Assembly (NCBI RefSeq): GCF_013410875.1
Contig: NZ_JACCCU010000003.1
Coordinates: forward strand, 372,001-436,000
Source of the DNA: Tunturiibacter empetritectus
Lineage (GTDB): Bacteria; Acidobacteriota; Terriglobia; Terriglobales; Acidobacteriaceae
Reading direction: 5' to 3'
DNA: 64,000 bases
Shown here one piece after another: positions 24,025 through 32,083 of the stretch. A model generated the notes under the pieces. The model saw nothing but the letters and a program-made list of their open reading frames with translations, made no database searches and was not told where the DNA came from. Positions within the stretch are counted from its first letter, which is position 1. Each line of letters begins with the position of its first letter. Both the position numbers and the translations under genes were made by a program.

Positions 24025-26613
24025 CTAGAAGGTGCTGACGCCTTCTTCGATGACGAGCTGATCGACCTTGATGTTCATGGTCTCGCCCAGTTTTTTGAAG
24101 CCTTCCTTCCACTCGTCGGTCCAGTAGTTGGTGTCGCTGCGACGGAGGAGGTCGTTCCAGATGTTCTGGGCCTGCCAGATGTTTACCTCGAAGGGCATCT
24201 TGTGGGTGGCCTCTGCGACTACGATGGCTGCGGCGAGGGCGTCGGCGGCTTGCGGATCGCCTGAAGCTGCGGCTTCGAGGCGGATCATGGCGCGCTTCAT
24301 GCGCTGTCCTGTGGTGTAGCTGAGGAGTTGCGTGTCGAGAGGGATTTGATCGGCTTCGGCGCGGCTGATGAGTGCTTCGATTTCGGCGTTGTCGAAGGTT
24401 TCGGACTCGATGGCCTGACGGAGGCTGGCGTTGATGGCGAATCGGGCTGCGGTGGCGAGGGCGGGCGGGGCGGTCATGCCGGACTCGGTGAGGAAGTGCA
24501 TGAGGGAGGCGTGGTCTTCGTAGATCTTGCGGAGGGAGTGCTCCATCTCGGAGACGGTCTGGTTGAGGATGGTGCTGAGGATGCGATGCTGCTCGTCGGC
24601 GAAGAGGGAGGTTAGCGAGTAGGCGGTTTCGCCGAAGAAGCGGTCGATGAGGCGGATGACCTCGGGGAGGTTGGCGCGACGGATGGCGGTGCTGATGTCG
24701 GTGGAGAAGGTGGCGAAGGCTTCGACCTCGGCTGGGTTGTTGGAGTTGTAGGCTTTGACGGCGGCGGATAGGTTCTGGTCGCCGAGGTGGAGTACGGCGA
24801 AGCAGAGCTCTTCACTCTCCTCGGTGATGCGGGAGTAGAGGAGCGCGCGGCCGAGGGCGACGCGGCCGCGGCCGGAGTTGAAGACCTCCTGCGATTCGCG
24901 GTGGACGTCGAAGCAGAAGAGCTCGCCGTGCTCTGGATAGGCGCGGAAGATGGAGCTGATGGCGTAGTGAGCACCGACCTGTTCGAGGCCGATCTTCATG
25001 CTCTTGACGTAGCGGCGGTAGACTTCGGCGCCGTCGCCCATCTCGGGGACGTTGCTTTTTGCGCGGGCGAGGCGGGTAAGGAACTCGGCTTCGAGGGCGA
25101 CGCCGGGAGGGCCGAAGAGTTTGGCGGCGAGCTGGAGGACACGTCCGGCGTAGGCGATGATCTGGACAGTTTCGATGCCGGAGATCTCGTCGAAGAACCA
25201 GCCGCAGCTGGTGTACATGAGCTGGGTGTGGCGTTCGAGCTCCATGAGTTCGAGTGCGCTGACGCGCTCGTCTTCGGTGAGGTGGCGGATGGCGTGGTCG
25301 GCGAAGAAGCGGATGATGGAGGCAGGGGAGCGGTCGAGGACGACGTGGATATAGGCTTCGCGGGCGACCCAGAGATCTTTGAAGAGGGATTGGGAGAGCT
25401 TTTCGGCGAGCGGTGCGGTGGCGTCGCGGAGGTAGTCGAGGGATTCGCGCAGGGGGGCGCGCCACTCTTGGTTCCAGCCGGCCTTGCCACCGTTGCAGCC
25501 GCAGTTGGAGCGCCAGCGTTCGACGCCGTGGGCGCAGGACCAGGAGGTGTCTTCGGCGACTTCTGCCTCCCACTTGGGCGGGAATTTTTCGAGAAACTCG
25601 CCGTAGTTGGTGAGTTTGGCCTGTGCGCCTTCCTCGATCCAGTGCATGGCATAGGAGAGGGCCATCTCGCCGTGTTTGTGGTGGTGGCCGTAGCTTTCGC
25701 CGTCGGTGGCGACGTGGGAGAGCTGGGCGATCTCGGGGTCGCCGGGGGAGGCTGGGTGGAAGCCTCCGAGGAGGCGGCTGCCGAAGTTTTCTCCGCTGTT
25801 GAGTAGGCCTTCAAAGGCGATGGCGCGGGAGCCGGGGCCATCGTAGAAGAAGACGGCGATGCTGCGGCCTTCGTCGAGTTTTACAAGGTAGGGGTGGGTC
25901 GGGTTGACGTTGGCGCTGGGCGTCTGGGTCCAGGGCTCTTCGGCTGGAGCGGCTGCTGCGGCGACGGGGTCGAGGTTCGGTTTGGAGGTAGTGCCAGCGG
26001 GCGGCTCGAGGCGGCGGACACGGGCGCATTGAACGGGGGCGAGGATGGTGAATTTAATGCCCTCCTGCGCCATGAGGTCGAGCACATTGCGATTGACGGC
26101 GGTCTCGGCGAGCCACATGCCTTCGGGTTTGCGGCCGAAGCGGGATTCGAAGTCGGCGATGCCCCAGCGGATCTGGGTGAGGGCGTCGCGGCGGCTGGCG
26201 AGGGGCATGATGATGTGGTTATAGACCTGGGCGACGGCGGATCCATGGCCGCTGTAGTGCTGGGCGCTGACCTTGTCGGCATCGACGATCATGCGGTAGG
26301 CGCGGGGGGCTTTCTGCTGGAGCCAGCTGAGGAGGGTGGGGCCGAAGTTGAAGCTCATCCGGGCGTAGTTGTTCATGATGCGGATGATCTCGTTCTGCTT
26401 GTTGGTGATGCGGGAGGCGCCGTTGGGGGCGTAGCACTCGGCGGTGATGCGGTCGTTCCAGTCGTGATAGGGGGCGGCGGAGTCCTGGACCTCGACGGTT
26501 TCGAGCCAGGGGTTTTCGCGGGGTGGCTGGTAAAAGTGGCCGTGGATGCAGACGAAGCGGGGGGCTTCGACGGCGGCGGGTTTGCTTTTTGTGGATGTCT
26601 TCGACTTTGCCAT
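24025..26613 (-). CDS. GH57-family / DUF3536 glycoside hydrolase-like protein
   Basis: 862 residues from an ATG with AAGGAT upstream; further upstream codons lie in R1 sequence. The N-terminal FVCIHGHFYQPPRENPWLE is the GH57 signature of alpha-amylase/4-alpha-glucanotransferase-like enzymes. GMWLAETAVN and VATDGESYGHHHKHGE hold candidate nucleophile Glu and acid Asp residues. The C-terminal ~450 residues are DUF3536. A cytosolic role in alpha-glucan (glycogen) turnover or branching is likely by family. No other glycogen gene is adjacent. Confidence 0.9.
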   Translation of the reverse strand: MAKSKTSTKSKPAAVEAPRFVCIHGHFYQPPRENPWLETVEVQDSAAPYHDWNDRITAECYAPNGASRITNKQNEIIRIMNNYARMSFNFGPTLLSWLQQKAPRAYRMIVDADKVSAQHYSGHGSAVAQVYNHIIMPLASRRDALTQIRWGIADFESRFGRKPEGMWLAETAVNRNVLDLMAQEGIKFTILAPVQCARVRRLEPPAGTTSKPNLDPVAAAAAPAEEPWTQTPSANVNPTHPYLVKLDEGRSIAVFFYDGPGSRAIAFEGLLNSGENFGSRLLGGFHPASPGDPEIAQLSHVATDGESYGHHHKHGEMALSYAMHWIEEGAQAKLTNYGEFLEKFPPKWEAEVAEDTSWSCAHGVERWRSNCGCNGGKAGWNQEWRAPLRESLDYLRDATAPLAEKLSQSLFKDLWVAREAYIHVVLDRSPASIIRFFADHAIRHLTEDERVSALELMELERHTQLMYTSCGWFFDEISGIETVQIIAYAGRVLQLAAKLFGPPGVALEAEFLTRLARAKSNVPEMGDGAEVYRRYVKSMKIGLEQVGAHYAISSIFRAYPEHGELFCFDVHRESQEVFNSGRGRVALGRALLYSRITEESEELCFAVLHLGDQNLSAAVKAYNSNNPAEVEAFATFSTDISTAIRRANLPEVIRLIDRFFGETAYSLTSLFADEQHRILSTILNQTVSEMEHSLRKIYEDHASLMHFLTESGMTAPPALATAARFAINASLRQAIESETFDNAEIEALISRAEADQIPLDTQLLSYTTGQRMKRAMIRLEAAASGDPQAADALAAAIVVAEATHKMPFEVNIWQAQNIWNDLLRRSDTNYWTDEWKEGFKKLGETMNIKVDQLVIEEGVSTF

Positions 26614-26623
26614 TGATCCTTTT

Positions 26624-26834
26624 GTCCTGCCGGACGGGCCCACTGCGCGTGGGGCGGTCACTTCGTGACGCGTATACCTTTCATGGACGATACAAAATGC
26701 AAGGGCCTCCCGTTGGTCGGCGCGAGAGATTTATTTCCGACCAACGGGAGGAGCTATGTTGCTCAGTTTACCGGGACAAGGTATACGCGTCACCAAGTGA
26801 CCGCCCTCCGCGAAGGAGGCTCGTCCGGCAGGAC
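26624..26834. repeat. R1 repeat, copy 10 (complete head-to-head pair)
   Basis: A 211-bp imperfect palindrome with both hairpin-1 ends intact (GTCCTGCCGGAC ... GTCCGGCAGGAC). Left variable stem CCCAC/GTGGG; right, read on the minus strand, CTCC/GGAG. Both halves carry GTCAC/GTGAC and GTATAC, and both central CTCCCGTTGGTCGG ends face each other. It lies just downstream of the alkA-like stop and just upstream of the GH57 start. Confidence 0.93.
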
Positions 26835-26851
26835 ATGGGTTTGGATGCAGT

Positions 26852-27574
26852 TTATGGCTCGGAGTTCAAAGGAAGGGTGAGTTTTCCGGCTGCGAGGTCG
26901 CAGGCGCGCCAGAGATACCAGCTTGCGACCGAAGACCAGGGCTGCCATTTTTTTGCGCGGCGGTGCATGACGTCGGGCTTGGGGAGGTCGGCGGGGGTGA
27001 CCTTGTCGGCTGGTTTGAGTTTGCCGAAGGTGAGGGCAAAGCCTTTGCGGACGCCGTAGTCGTCGACGGGCAGGACGTTGGGTCGGCCAAGGCGGAAGAT
27101 GAGGAGCATCTCGACGGTCCAGCGACCGATGCCACGGACCTGGGTTAGGTGCTCGATGATGGCTTCGTCGGACATGCGACGGATGCGGATGAGGGTGGGG
27201 ACGGTGCCGTCGAGGGTTTTGGCGGCGAGGTCGCGGAGGGCGAGGGATTTGTTGTGGGAGAGGCCGGCGGCGCGGAGTTGCTCGTTGGGGCAGTCGAGCA
27301 GGTGCTGGGCGGCGAAGTGCTCGTTGGCGGTGACGGGGTAGAAGCTTTCGAGCAGGCGGCGGTGGATGGTGGCGGCTGCTTTGCCGTGGAGTTGCTGATA
27401 GATGATGCTCTCGACTAAGGCCTCGAAGGGCGATTGGGTGCTGGAGACGCGGAGGGTAAAGGGGCCGGCGCGTTCGATGAGCTTGCCTAGTTTGGGATCG
27501 GCGGCGGATAGATCTAATAAGGCCTGGGCGGCATCGTAACGGGGAGAGCGCGGAGTGTGGTGTGGTCGCGGCAT
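26852..27574 (-). CDS. DNA-3-methyladenine glycosylase II-like (HhH-GPD)
   Basis: A 240-residue AlkA/MagIII-type base-excision glycosylase. SPFEALVESIIYQQLHGKAA (about 48-67) is the conserved start of the HhH-GPD fold, the helix-hairpin-helix is VRGIGRWTVEMLLIF (146-160), and the catalytic Asp is in LPVDDYGVRKG (Asp171/172). It lacks the C-terminal Fe-S cysteines of EndoIII. It removes 3-methyladenine and similar alkylated bases. The AlkA N-terminal beta domain is short or absent. It lies upstream of GH57 on the same strand, separated by R1 copy 10. Confidence 0.9.
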   Translation of the reverse strand: MPRPHHTPRSPRYDAAQALLDLSAADPKLGKLIERAGPFTLRVSSTQSPFEALVESIIYQQLHGKAAATIHRRLLESFYPVTANEHFAAQHLLDCPNEQLRAAGLSHNKSLALRDLAAKTLDGTVPTLIRIRRMSDEAIIEHLTQVRGIGRWTVEMLLIFRLGRPNVLPVDDYGVRKGFALTFGKLKPADKVTPADLPKPDVMHRRAKKWQPWSSVASWYLWRACDLAAGKLTLPLNSEP

Positions 27575-27992
27575 GAGACTGACGGTATCGCAGGAGAGGC
27601 GGAAAAGTCTTGTGCGCGATTAGCAGAATTCGGACTAACTTGGTTTGCATTTACAAGTCCGATACGTTTCGGGCAGGGTAGATGTAGCGGTCAGTTTCAG
27701 CCGATGAACAGCCATGCACGAGATGTTGTGTATGGATTTGAAGCGGGTTCGATAATCGGATGTTGCGGCAGGAAAATCAGTTGCGAGTTGTTGCGGATGA
27801 GTTGAGGTGGGGTTTTCCACTGCTATACTCTGAGTCTCGAAGACAGAAATTTTCGGGGTCGCTCCGATTACGGACGCTCCGATCGCCGCGTATGGATTGC
27901 GCGGCAAAAGTAGCGAGACGCAGTATCTAAAATCTTGACAGCAACTTCTCAACCCTTAGCTCAGGTAATGCAGAGGAAGCAGGAACGTACTC
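27575..27992. other. Divergent promoter region between alkA-like gene and ACIII operon
   Basis: About 420 bp without a gene. It is less GC-rich than its surroundings, as expected for a strong promoter region. A candidate promoter is at 27802-27829. No tRNA or riboswitch was recognised. Confidence 0.6.
27802..27829 (+). promoter_or_regulatory. Candidate sigma70-type promoter for the ACIII-cox operon
   Basis: TTGAGG (27802-27807), 16-nt spacer, TATACT (27824-27829). It would leave a ~155-nt 5' leader before actA. Assigned by eye only. Confidence 0.4.
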
Positions 27993-28862
27993 ATGGCGCA
28001 AGTTTTTGACCGCAGTTCGAACGCGCTGGCTCGATTCAGCCTTGTTTTGACGGGCGTAATCGTTATCGCGCTCGGCGTAACGCTGGACCAGCTACAGCGA
28101 TCACCGTGGGTGACGCGGCAGGGCCAGCGGCCGGATCAGCCGATACCGTTCAGCCACAAGCACCACGTTGAGGGACTTGGCCTGCAGTGCCAGTACTGTC
28201 ACACGCAGGTGGAGAAGGCTGCGTATGCGGGGATTCCTCCGACGAAGACCTGTATCAACTGTCATGCGCAGATCTGGACAAATGCTCAACTGCTGGAGCC
28301 GGTGCGGCAGAGTTGGGCGACGGGGGCTTCGATTCAGTGGATTCGGGTGCACGACCTTCCGGACTACGTTTACTTCAACCACCAGATTCACGTGAACAAG
28401 GGCATCGGCTGCGCCAGCTGTCATGGGCGCGTGGACGAGATGCCGCTGATGTATCAGCAAAACACGCTTCAGATGGAGTGGTGTTTGAACTGCCATCGTA
28501 ATCCGGCGGTGAATCTGCGGCCGACCAGCGAGATCTACAACATGGCGTGGGCTGGTCCTTCGAGTGAGCGACCGGTGTGGTGTTCGAGTACGGGTACGGG
28601 CGCGGCTGGTTCTGGACCGACGGCGCAGAATGTAAGCTGCACGACGATGAATCCTTCGGGCAAAGGGCCGGAGCTGGCGATGCTGCAGATGAACACTGAG
28701 GCGAATGGGCCGACGTCGAGCGATGTTCCTCCGCTGGGGATCACGATGCCAGCGAGCTATCAAAAGTTTACGAACCAGAGTGACCTGGGCAAGTATCTGA
28801 CGGCTCAGTACCACATCCGCAATCCGGAGCAGCTGTCGAGCTGTGAGACGTGCCACCGATGA
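27993..28862 (+). CDS. actA: ACIII subunit ActA, pentahaem cytochrome c
   Basis: A 289-residue protein with one N-terminal TM (FSLVLTGVIVIALGVTL, about 18-34) and a periplasmic domain holding five CxxCH haem sites: CQYCH, CINCH, CASCH, CLNCH, CETCH. His-rich FSHKHH and FNHQIH supply distal ligands. This matches ActA of alternative complex III, which carries electrons from the ActB/ActC quinol site to ActE or cytochrome c. It is first in the operon; its stop overlaps the actB start (ATGA). Confidence 0.93.
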   Translation: MAQVFDRSSNALARFSLVLTGVIVIALGVTLDQLQRSPWVTRQGQRPDQPIPFSHKHHVEGLGLQCQYCHTQVEKAAYAGIPPTKTCINCHAQIWTNAQLLEPVRQSWATGASIQWIRVHDLPDYVYFNHQIHVNKGIGCASCHGRVDEMPLMYQQNTLQMEWCLNCHRNPAVNLRPTSEIYNMAWAGPSSERPVWCSSTGTGAAGSGPTAQNVSCTTMNPSGKGPELAMLQMNTEANGPTSSDVPPLGITMPASYQKFTNQSDLGKYLTAQYHIRNPEQLSSCETCHR

Positions 28863-31800
28863 AGACGACTGGAAACAAGACGACCGGGAATGGAACTGAA
28901 GACACGATGGCTGAGATGAAAGCACCGGCAGGACAACCCGTAGTGGTGACTCAGATTGCACCGGCGAAGATGACGCTTGCTGAGGTTCATGCCAAGTTGG
29001 ATGGCAAGACGGGGCGACGCTTCTGGAAGAATCTGGACGAGTTGGCGGATACGCCGGCGTTCCACGAGTTGATGAGGGAAGAGTTTCCACGGCAGGCTGG
29101 AGCGGGCGAGTGGGTCGATGCGGTAAGTCGGCGTGGCTTCCTGAAGGTGATGGGCGCGTCGCTGGCGCTGGCGGGGTTGGCGGGTTGTACGAAGCAGCCG
29201 GATGAGCCGATCTTTCCGTACATCAAGCAGCCGGAGGATCTGGTTCTTGGCAAGCCGATGTACTTTGCGACGGCGTATCCGTTCCCGACCGGTGCGATTC
29301 CGGTGCTGGTGAAGTCGGATTCGTTCCGGCCGATCAAGGTGGATGGCAATCCTGAACATCCGATGTCGAAGGGTAAGTCCGACGCCTTTACGCAGGCTAC
29401 GCTACTTGATCTATACGACCCTGACCGTTCTCAGCATGTGCTGCATCGCGGCGAAGTTGCGTCGTGGGGCGAGTTTCAGCAGGCGTTTGCTACCGCTGCG
29501 AAGAAGACCTCTGGCGGCCAGGGCATTTATTTTCTGAGTGAGACGATTACTTCGCCGACGCTGGCGGCGCAATGGAAGCAGGTGCAGGCGGCTTATCCTC
29601 AGGCAAAGCTGGTGCAGTGGGAGCCGGTGAATCAGGACTCCTCGCGCGCGGCTTCAAAGGCGGCGTTCGGTAGCTATACGGACACGCAGTACAAGCTGGA
29701 AGAGGCAGACGTCATTCTCTCGCTCGATGCGGATTTCCTGGGTGGCATCGCTCATCCGGGCTTCCTGCCGCTGGCTTCGGGCTATGCGGAACGGCATCGG
29801 TATGAAGAGGGTAAGATGATGAACCGGCTGTACGTCGTCGAGACCATGCCGACGGTGACGGGGTTCAAGGCGGAGCATCGGCTGGCGCTGAAGCCGAGTG
29901 AGATTGCGACGTTCGCGCAGGCGTTGGCGAGCGGCTCCGCTCCGCAAGGCGCGGGCTTACAGGGTTTTGGACCGGAACAGCAGAAGTTTTTTGCTGCGTT
30001 GAGCGCTGATCTGAAGAATAGCGGCGGCAAGTGCGTTGTGATTCCAGGAGAGCAAGCTTCGCCGACGGTTCATGCAGCGGCTTATGCGCTGAACTCTTCT
30101 CTGGGGGCAGTGGGCAAGACGGTGATTTACACCGAGACGGTGAACCCGATGCCGACCGAACAGGTTGCGGAGCTGAAGTCGCTGGTTGCCGATATGAAGG
30201 CTGGCAAGGTGCAATGGCTGGTGATGCTTGGCGTCAATCCGATCTACTCGGCACCGTGGGATCTTGGCTTCAGAGACGCATTCGCAAATGTTCCAGTGAC
30301 GGCGCAGCTTGCCTCGCATGTGGATGAGACGGGTGCGATCTCGAACTGGCATATCAATAGAAGCCACTACCTGGAGAGCTGGTCGGATGCACGGGCCTAC
30401 GACGGTACGATCTCGATTATTCAGCCGATGATCGACCCGATGTATGGCGGCAAGTCATCGCATGATGTGTTGCAAGCGCTGCTGGCGGATCCGCAGCAGT
30501 CGGCTTATGACGTTGTTGTTGCGAATGCGAAGACCTACACCAAGGGCGACTTTGCTACCTCGTGGCGTAAGGCTCTCCACGATGGTTGGGTGGAAGGAAC
30601 TGCGTTCACGGCGAAGGCTGGTGGTGCGAGTAAGAGTGCTGTCGCGTCCTTTCCCGCTGCTGCTGCTCCGAGTGGACTTGAAGTTTCGTTCCGGCCTGAT
30701 CCTTCGATCTACGATGGGCGGTTCGCGAATGTGGGGTGGTTGCAGGAGTTGCCCAAGCAGGTGACGAATCTGAGCTGGGATAACGCGGCCATCATGAGCA
30801 TTAATACGCTCGCCGACTTGAAGCTCGATGAATCCGATCCAGTGAAGATTTCGTTGAATGGCCGCGAGGTGATTGCGCCGGCGATGATGATTCCGGGGCA
30901 TCCTGATGGCGTGATCACGGTTCATCTTGGCTTTGGCCGAGGCGTTGAGGCGGGTCGTGTTGGTCAGGGCGTCGGCTTCGATGCTTACCAGATTCGCACT
31001 ACCGATGGGCTGCTATCGGTTTCAGGCGCGACCGCAAAGAAGGTACCGGGAACGTACGATCTTTGCATCACGAAGGTCCACAACATCGAGCATCGCGGCA
31101 GCTTTGCGCAGCACGATCTGGAGAAGCCACTCTCGGATAAAGACGGTGTGTACTCCCTGGCTGGGCATGAGGCGGAGGAGCGATCGATCATCCGCTACGC
31201 CACGCTCGATGAGGTGAAGAAGAATCCGAACTTCGCTCACGAGGGCGGGACAAGCGGAACGCTGATCGATAAGGTAGGGTATTCGCCGCAGGGTGAGAAG
31301 GTTCCGCACGACAACTCGTTCTTCCCGGATAACTGGAACTACGAGAAGCAGGATCCGTCGACGCTGAAGATTCAAAATGCGTGGGGCATGGCGATTGACC
31401 TGAACAGCTGCATCGGTTGCAACGCCTGCATTGTTAGTTGCTATGCGGAGAACAACATTCCTGTCGTGGGTCGCGAGCAGGTGAAGGTTGGGCGCAACAT
31501 GCAGTGGCTGCGTATCGATACCTACTTTGAGGGCGATCTACATGCTCCAAAGGCGCACTTCCAGCCGATGGCCTGCCAGCACTGCGAAAACGCAGGTTGT
31601 GAACAGGTCTGCCCAGTGGGCGCTACGGTGCATACGCCGGAGGGGATCAACACGATGGTTTACAACCGCTGCGTGGGGACCCGTTACTGCTCCAATAACT
31701 GCCCGTATAAGGTTCGCCGGTTCAACTTCCTGTTGTACTCGGACTATGACACGGAGAGCCTCAAGTTCATGCGGAATCCTGACGTGTCGGTTCGTTCGCG

Positions 31801-32083
31801 CGGCGTAATGGAGAAGTGCAGCTACTGCGTGCAGCGAATTGAGGCAGTGAAGATTGTGGCGGATAAGGAAAACCGCGAGATTCGTGACGGCGAGATTGTG
31901 ACGGCATGCCAGCAGGCCTGCCCGACCAGCGCTATTACGTTCGGCAATATCAACGACAAGGCAAGCAAGGTGGCAAAGGCCAAGGCTGAGGAGCGCGATT
32001 ACCAGGTACTCGCCGATCTCAACTTCCGTCCGCGCACCACCTATACGGCCGGAGTCATCAACCCGCACCCGGAGCTGGCATAA
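28859..32083 (+). CDS. actB: ACIII subunit ActB, molybdopterin-like/ferredoxin fusion protein
   Basis: 1074 residues from the ATG that overlaps the actA stop. A twin-Arg motif SRRGFLKVM (about residue 90) precedes a hydrophobic stretch ending at LAGC. The first ~750 residues are a molybdoenzyme-like B1 domain that in ACIII has lost its cofactor (family knowledge). The last ~250 residues are a ferredoxin-like B2 domain with four Cys clusters: CIGCNACIVSC, CQHCENAGCEQVCPVGA, CVGTRYCSNNCPYK, and CSYCVQRIE with CQQACPTSA. Known structures hold three [4Fe-4S] and one [3Fe-4S] cluster. It takes electrons from the quinol site. Confidence 0.94.
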   Translation: MKTTGNKTTGNGTEDTMAEMKAPAGQPVVVTQIAPAKMTLAEVHAKLDGKTGRRFWKNLDELADTPAFHELMREEFPRQAGAGEWVDAVSRRGFLKVMGASLALAGLAGCTKQPDEPIFPYIKQPEDLVLGKPMYFATAYPFPTGAIPVLVKSDSFRPIKVDGNPEHPMSKGKSDAFTQATLLDLYDPDRSQHVLHRGEVASWGEFQQAFATAAKKTSGGQGIYFLSETITSPTLAAQWKQVQAAYPQAKLVQWEPVNQDSSRAASKAAFGSYTDTQYKLEEADVILSLDADFLGGIAHPGFLPLASGYAERHRYEEGKMMNRLYVVETMPTVTGFKAEHRLALKPSEIATFAQALASGSAPQGAGLQGFGPEQQKFFAALSADLKNSGGKCVVIPGEQASPTVHAAAYALNSSLGAVGKTVIYTETVNPMPTEQVAELKSLVADMKAGKVQWLVMLGVNPIYSAPWDLGFRDAFANVPVTAQLASHVDETGAISNWHINRSHYLESWSDARAYDGTISIIQPMIDPMYGGKSSHDVLQALLADPQQSAYDVVVANAKTYTKGDFATSWRKALHDGWVEGTAFTAKAGGASKSAVASFPAAAAPSGLEVSFRPDPSIYDGRFANVGWLQELPKQVTNLSWDNAAIMSINTLADLKLDESDPVKISLNGREVIAPAMMIPGHPDGVITVHLGFGRGVEAGRVGQGVGFDAYQIRTTDGLLSVSGATAKKVPGTYDLCITKVHNIEHRGSFAQHDLEKPLSDKDGVYSLAGHEAEERSIIRYATLDEVKKNPNFAHEGGTSGTLIDKVGYSPQGEKVPHDNSFFPDNWNYEKQDPSTLKIQNAWGMAIDLNSCIGCNACIVSCYAENNIPVVGREQVKVGRNMQWLRIDTYFEGDLHAPKAHFQPMACQHCENAGCEQVCPVGATVHTPEGINTMVYNRCVGTRYCSNNCPYKVRRFNFLLYSDYDTESLKFMRNPDVSVRSRGVMEKCSYCVQRIEAVKIVADKENREIRDGEIVTACQQACPTSAITFGNINDKASKVAKAKAEERDYQVLADLNFRPRTTYTAGVINPHPELA

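Noticed and set aside
24787-25806. 339-residue frame antisense to the GH57 gene
   Set aside because: A shadow frame, acidic and repetitive, without any family signature.
2734-26834. CRISPR array
   Set aside because: R1 copies are kilobases apart, longer than CRISPR repeats and not separated by uniform spacers; no cas gene is present.
27575-27992. tRNA or small RNA gene in the promoter gap
   Set aside because: No cloverleaf, T-loop word or CCA end found by eye.
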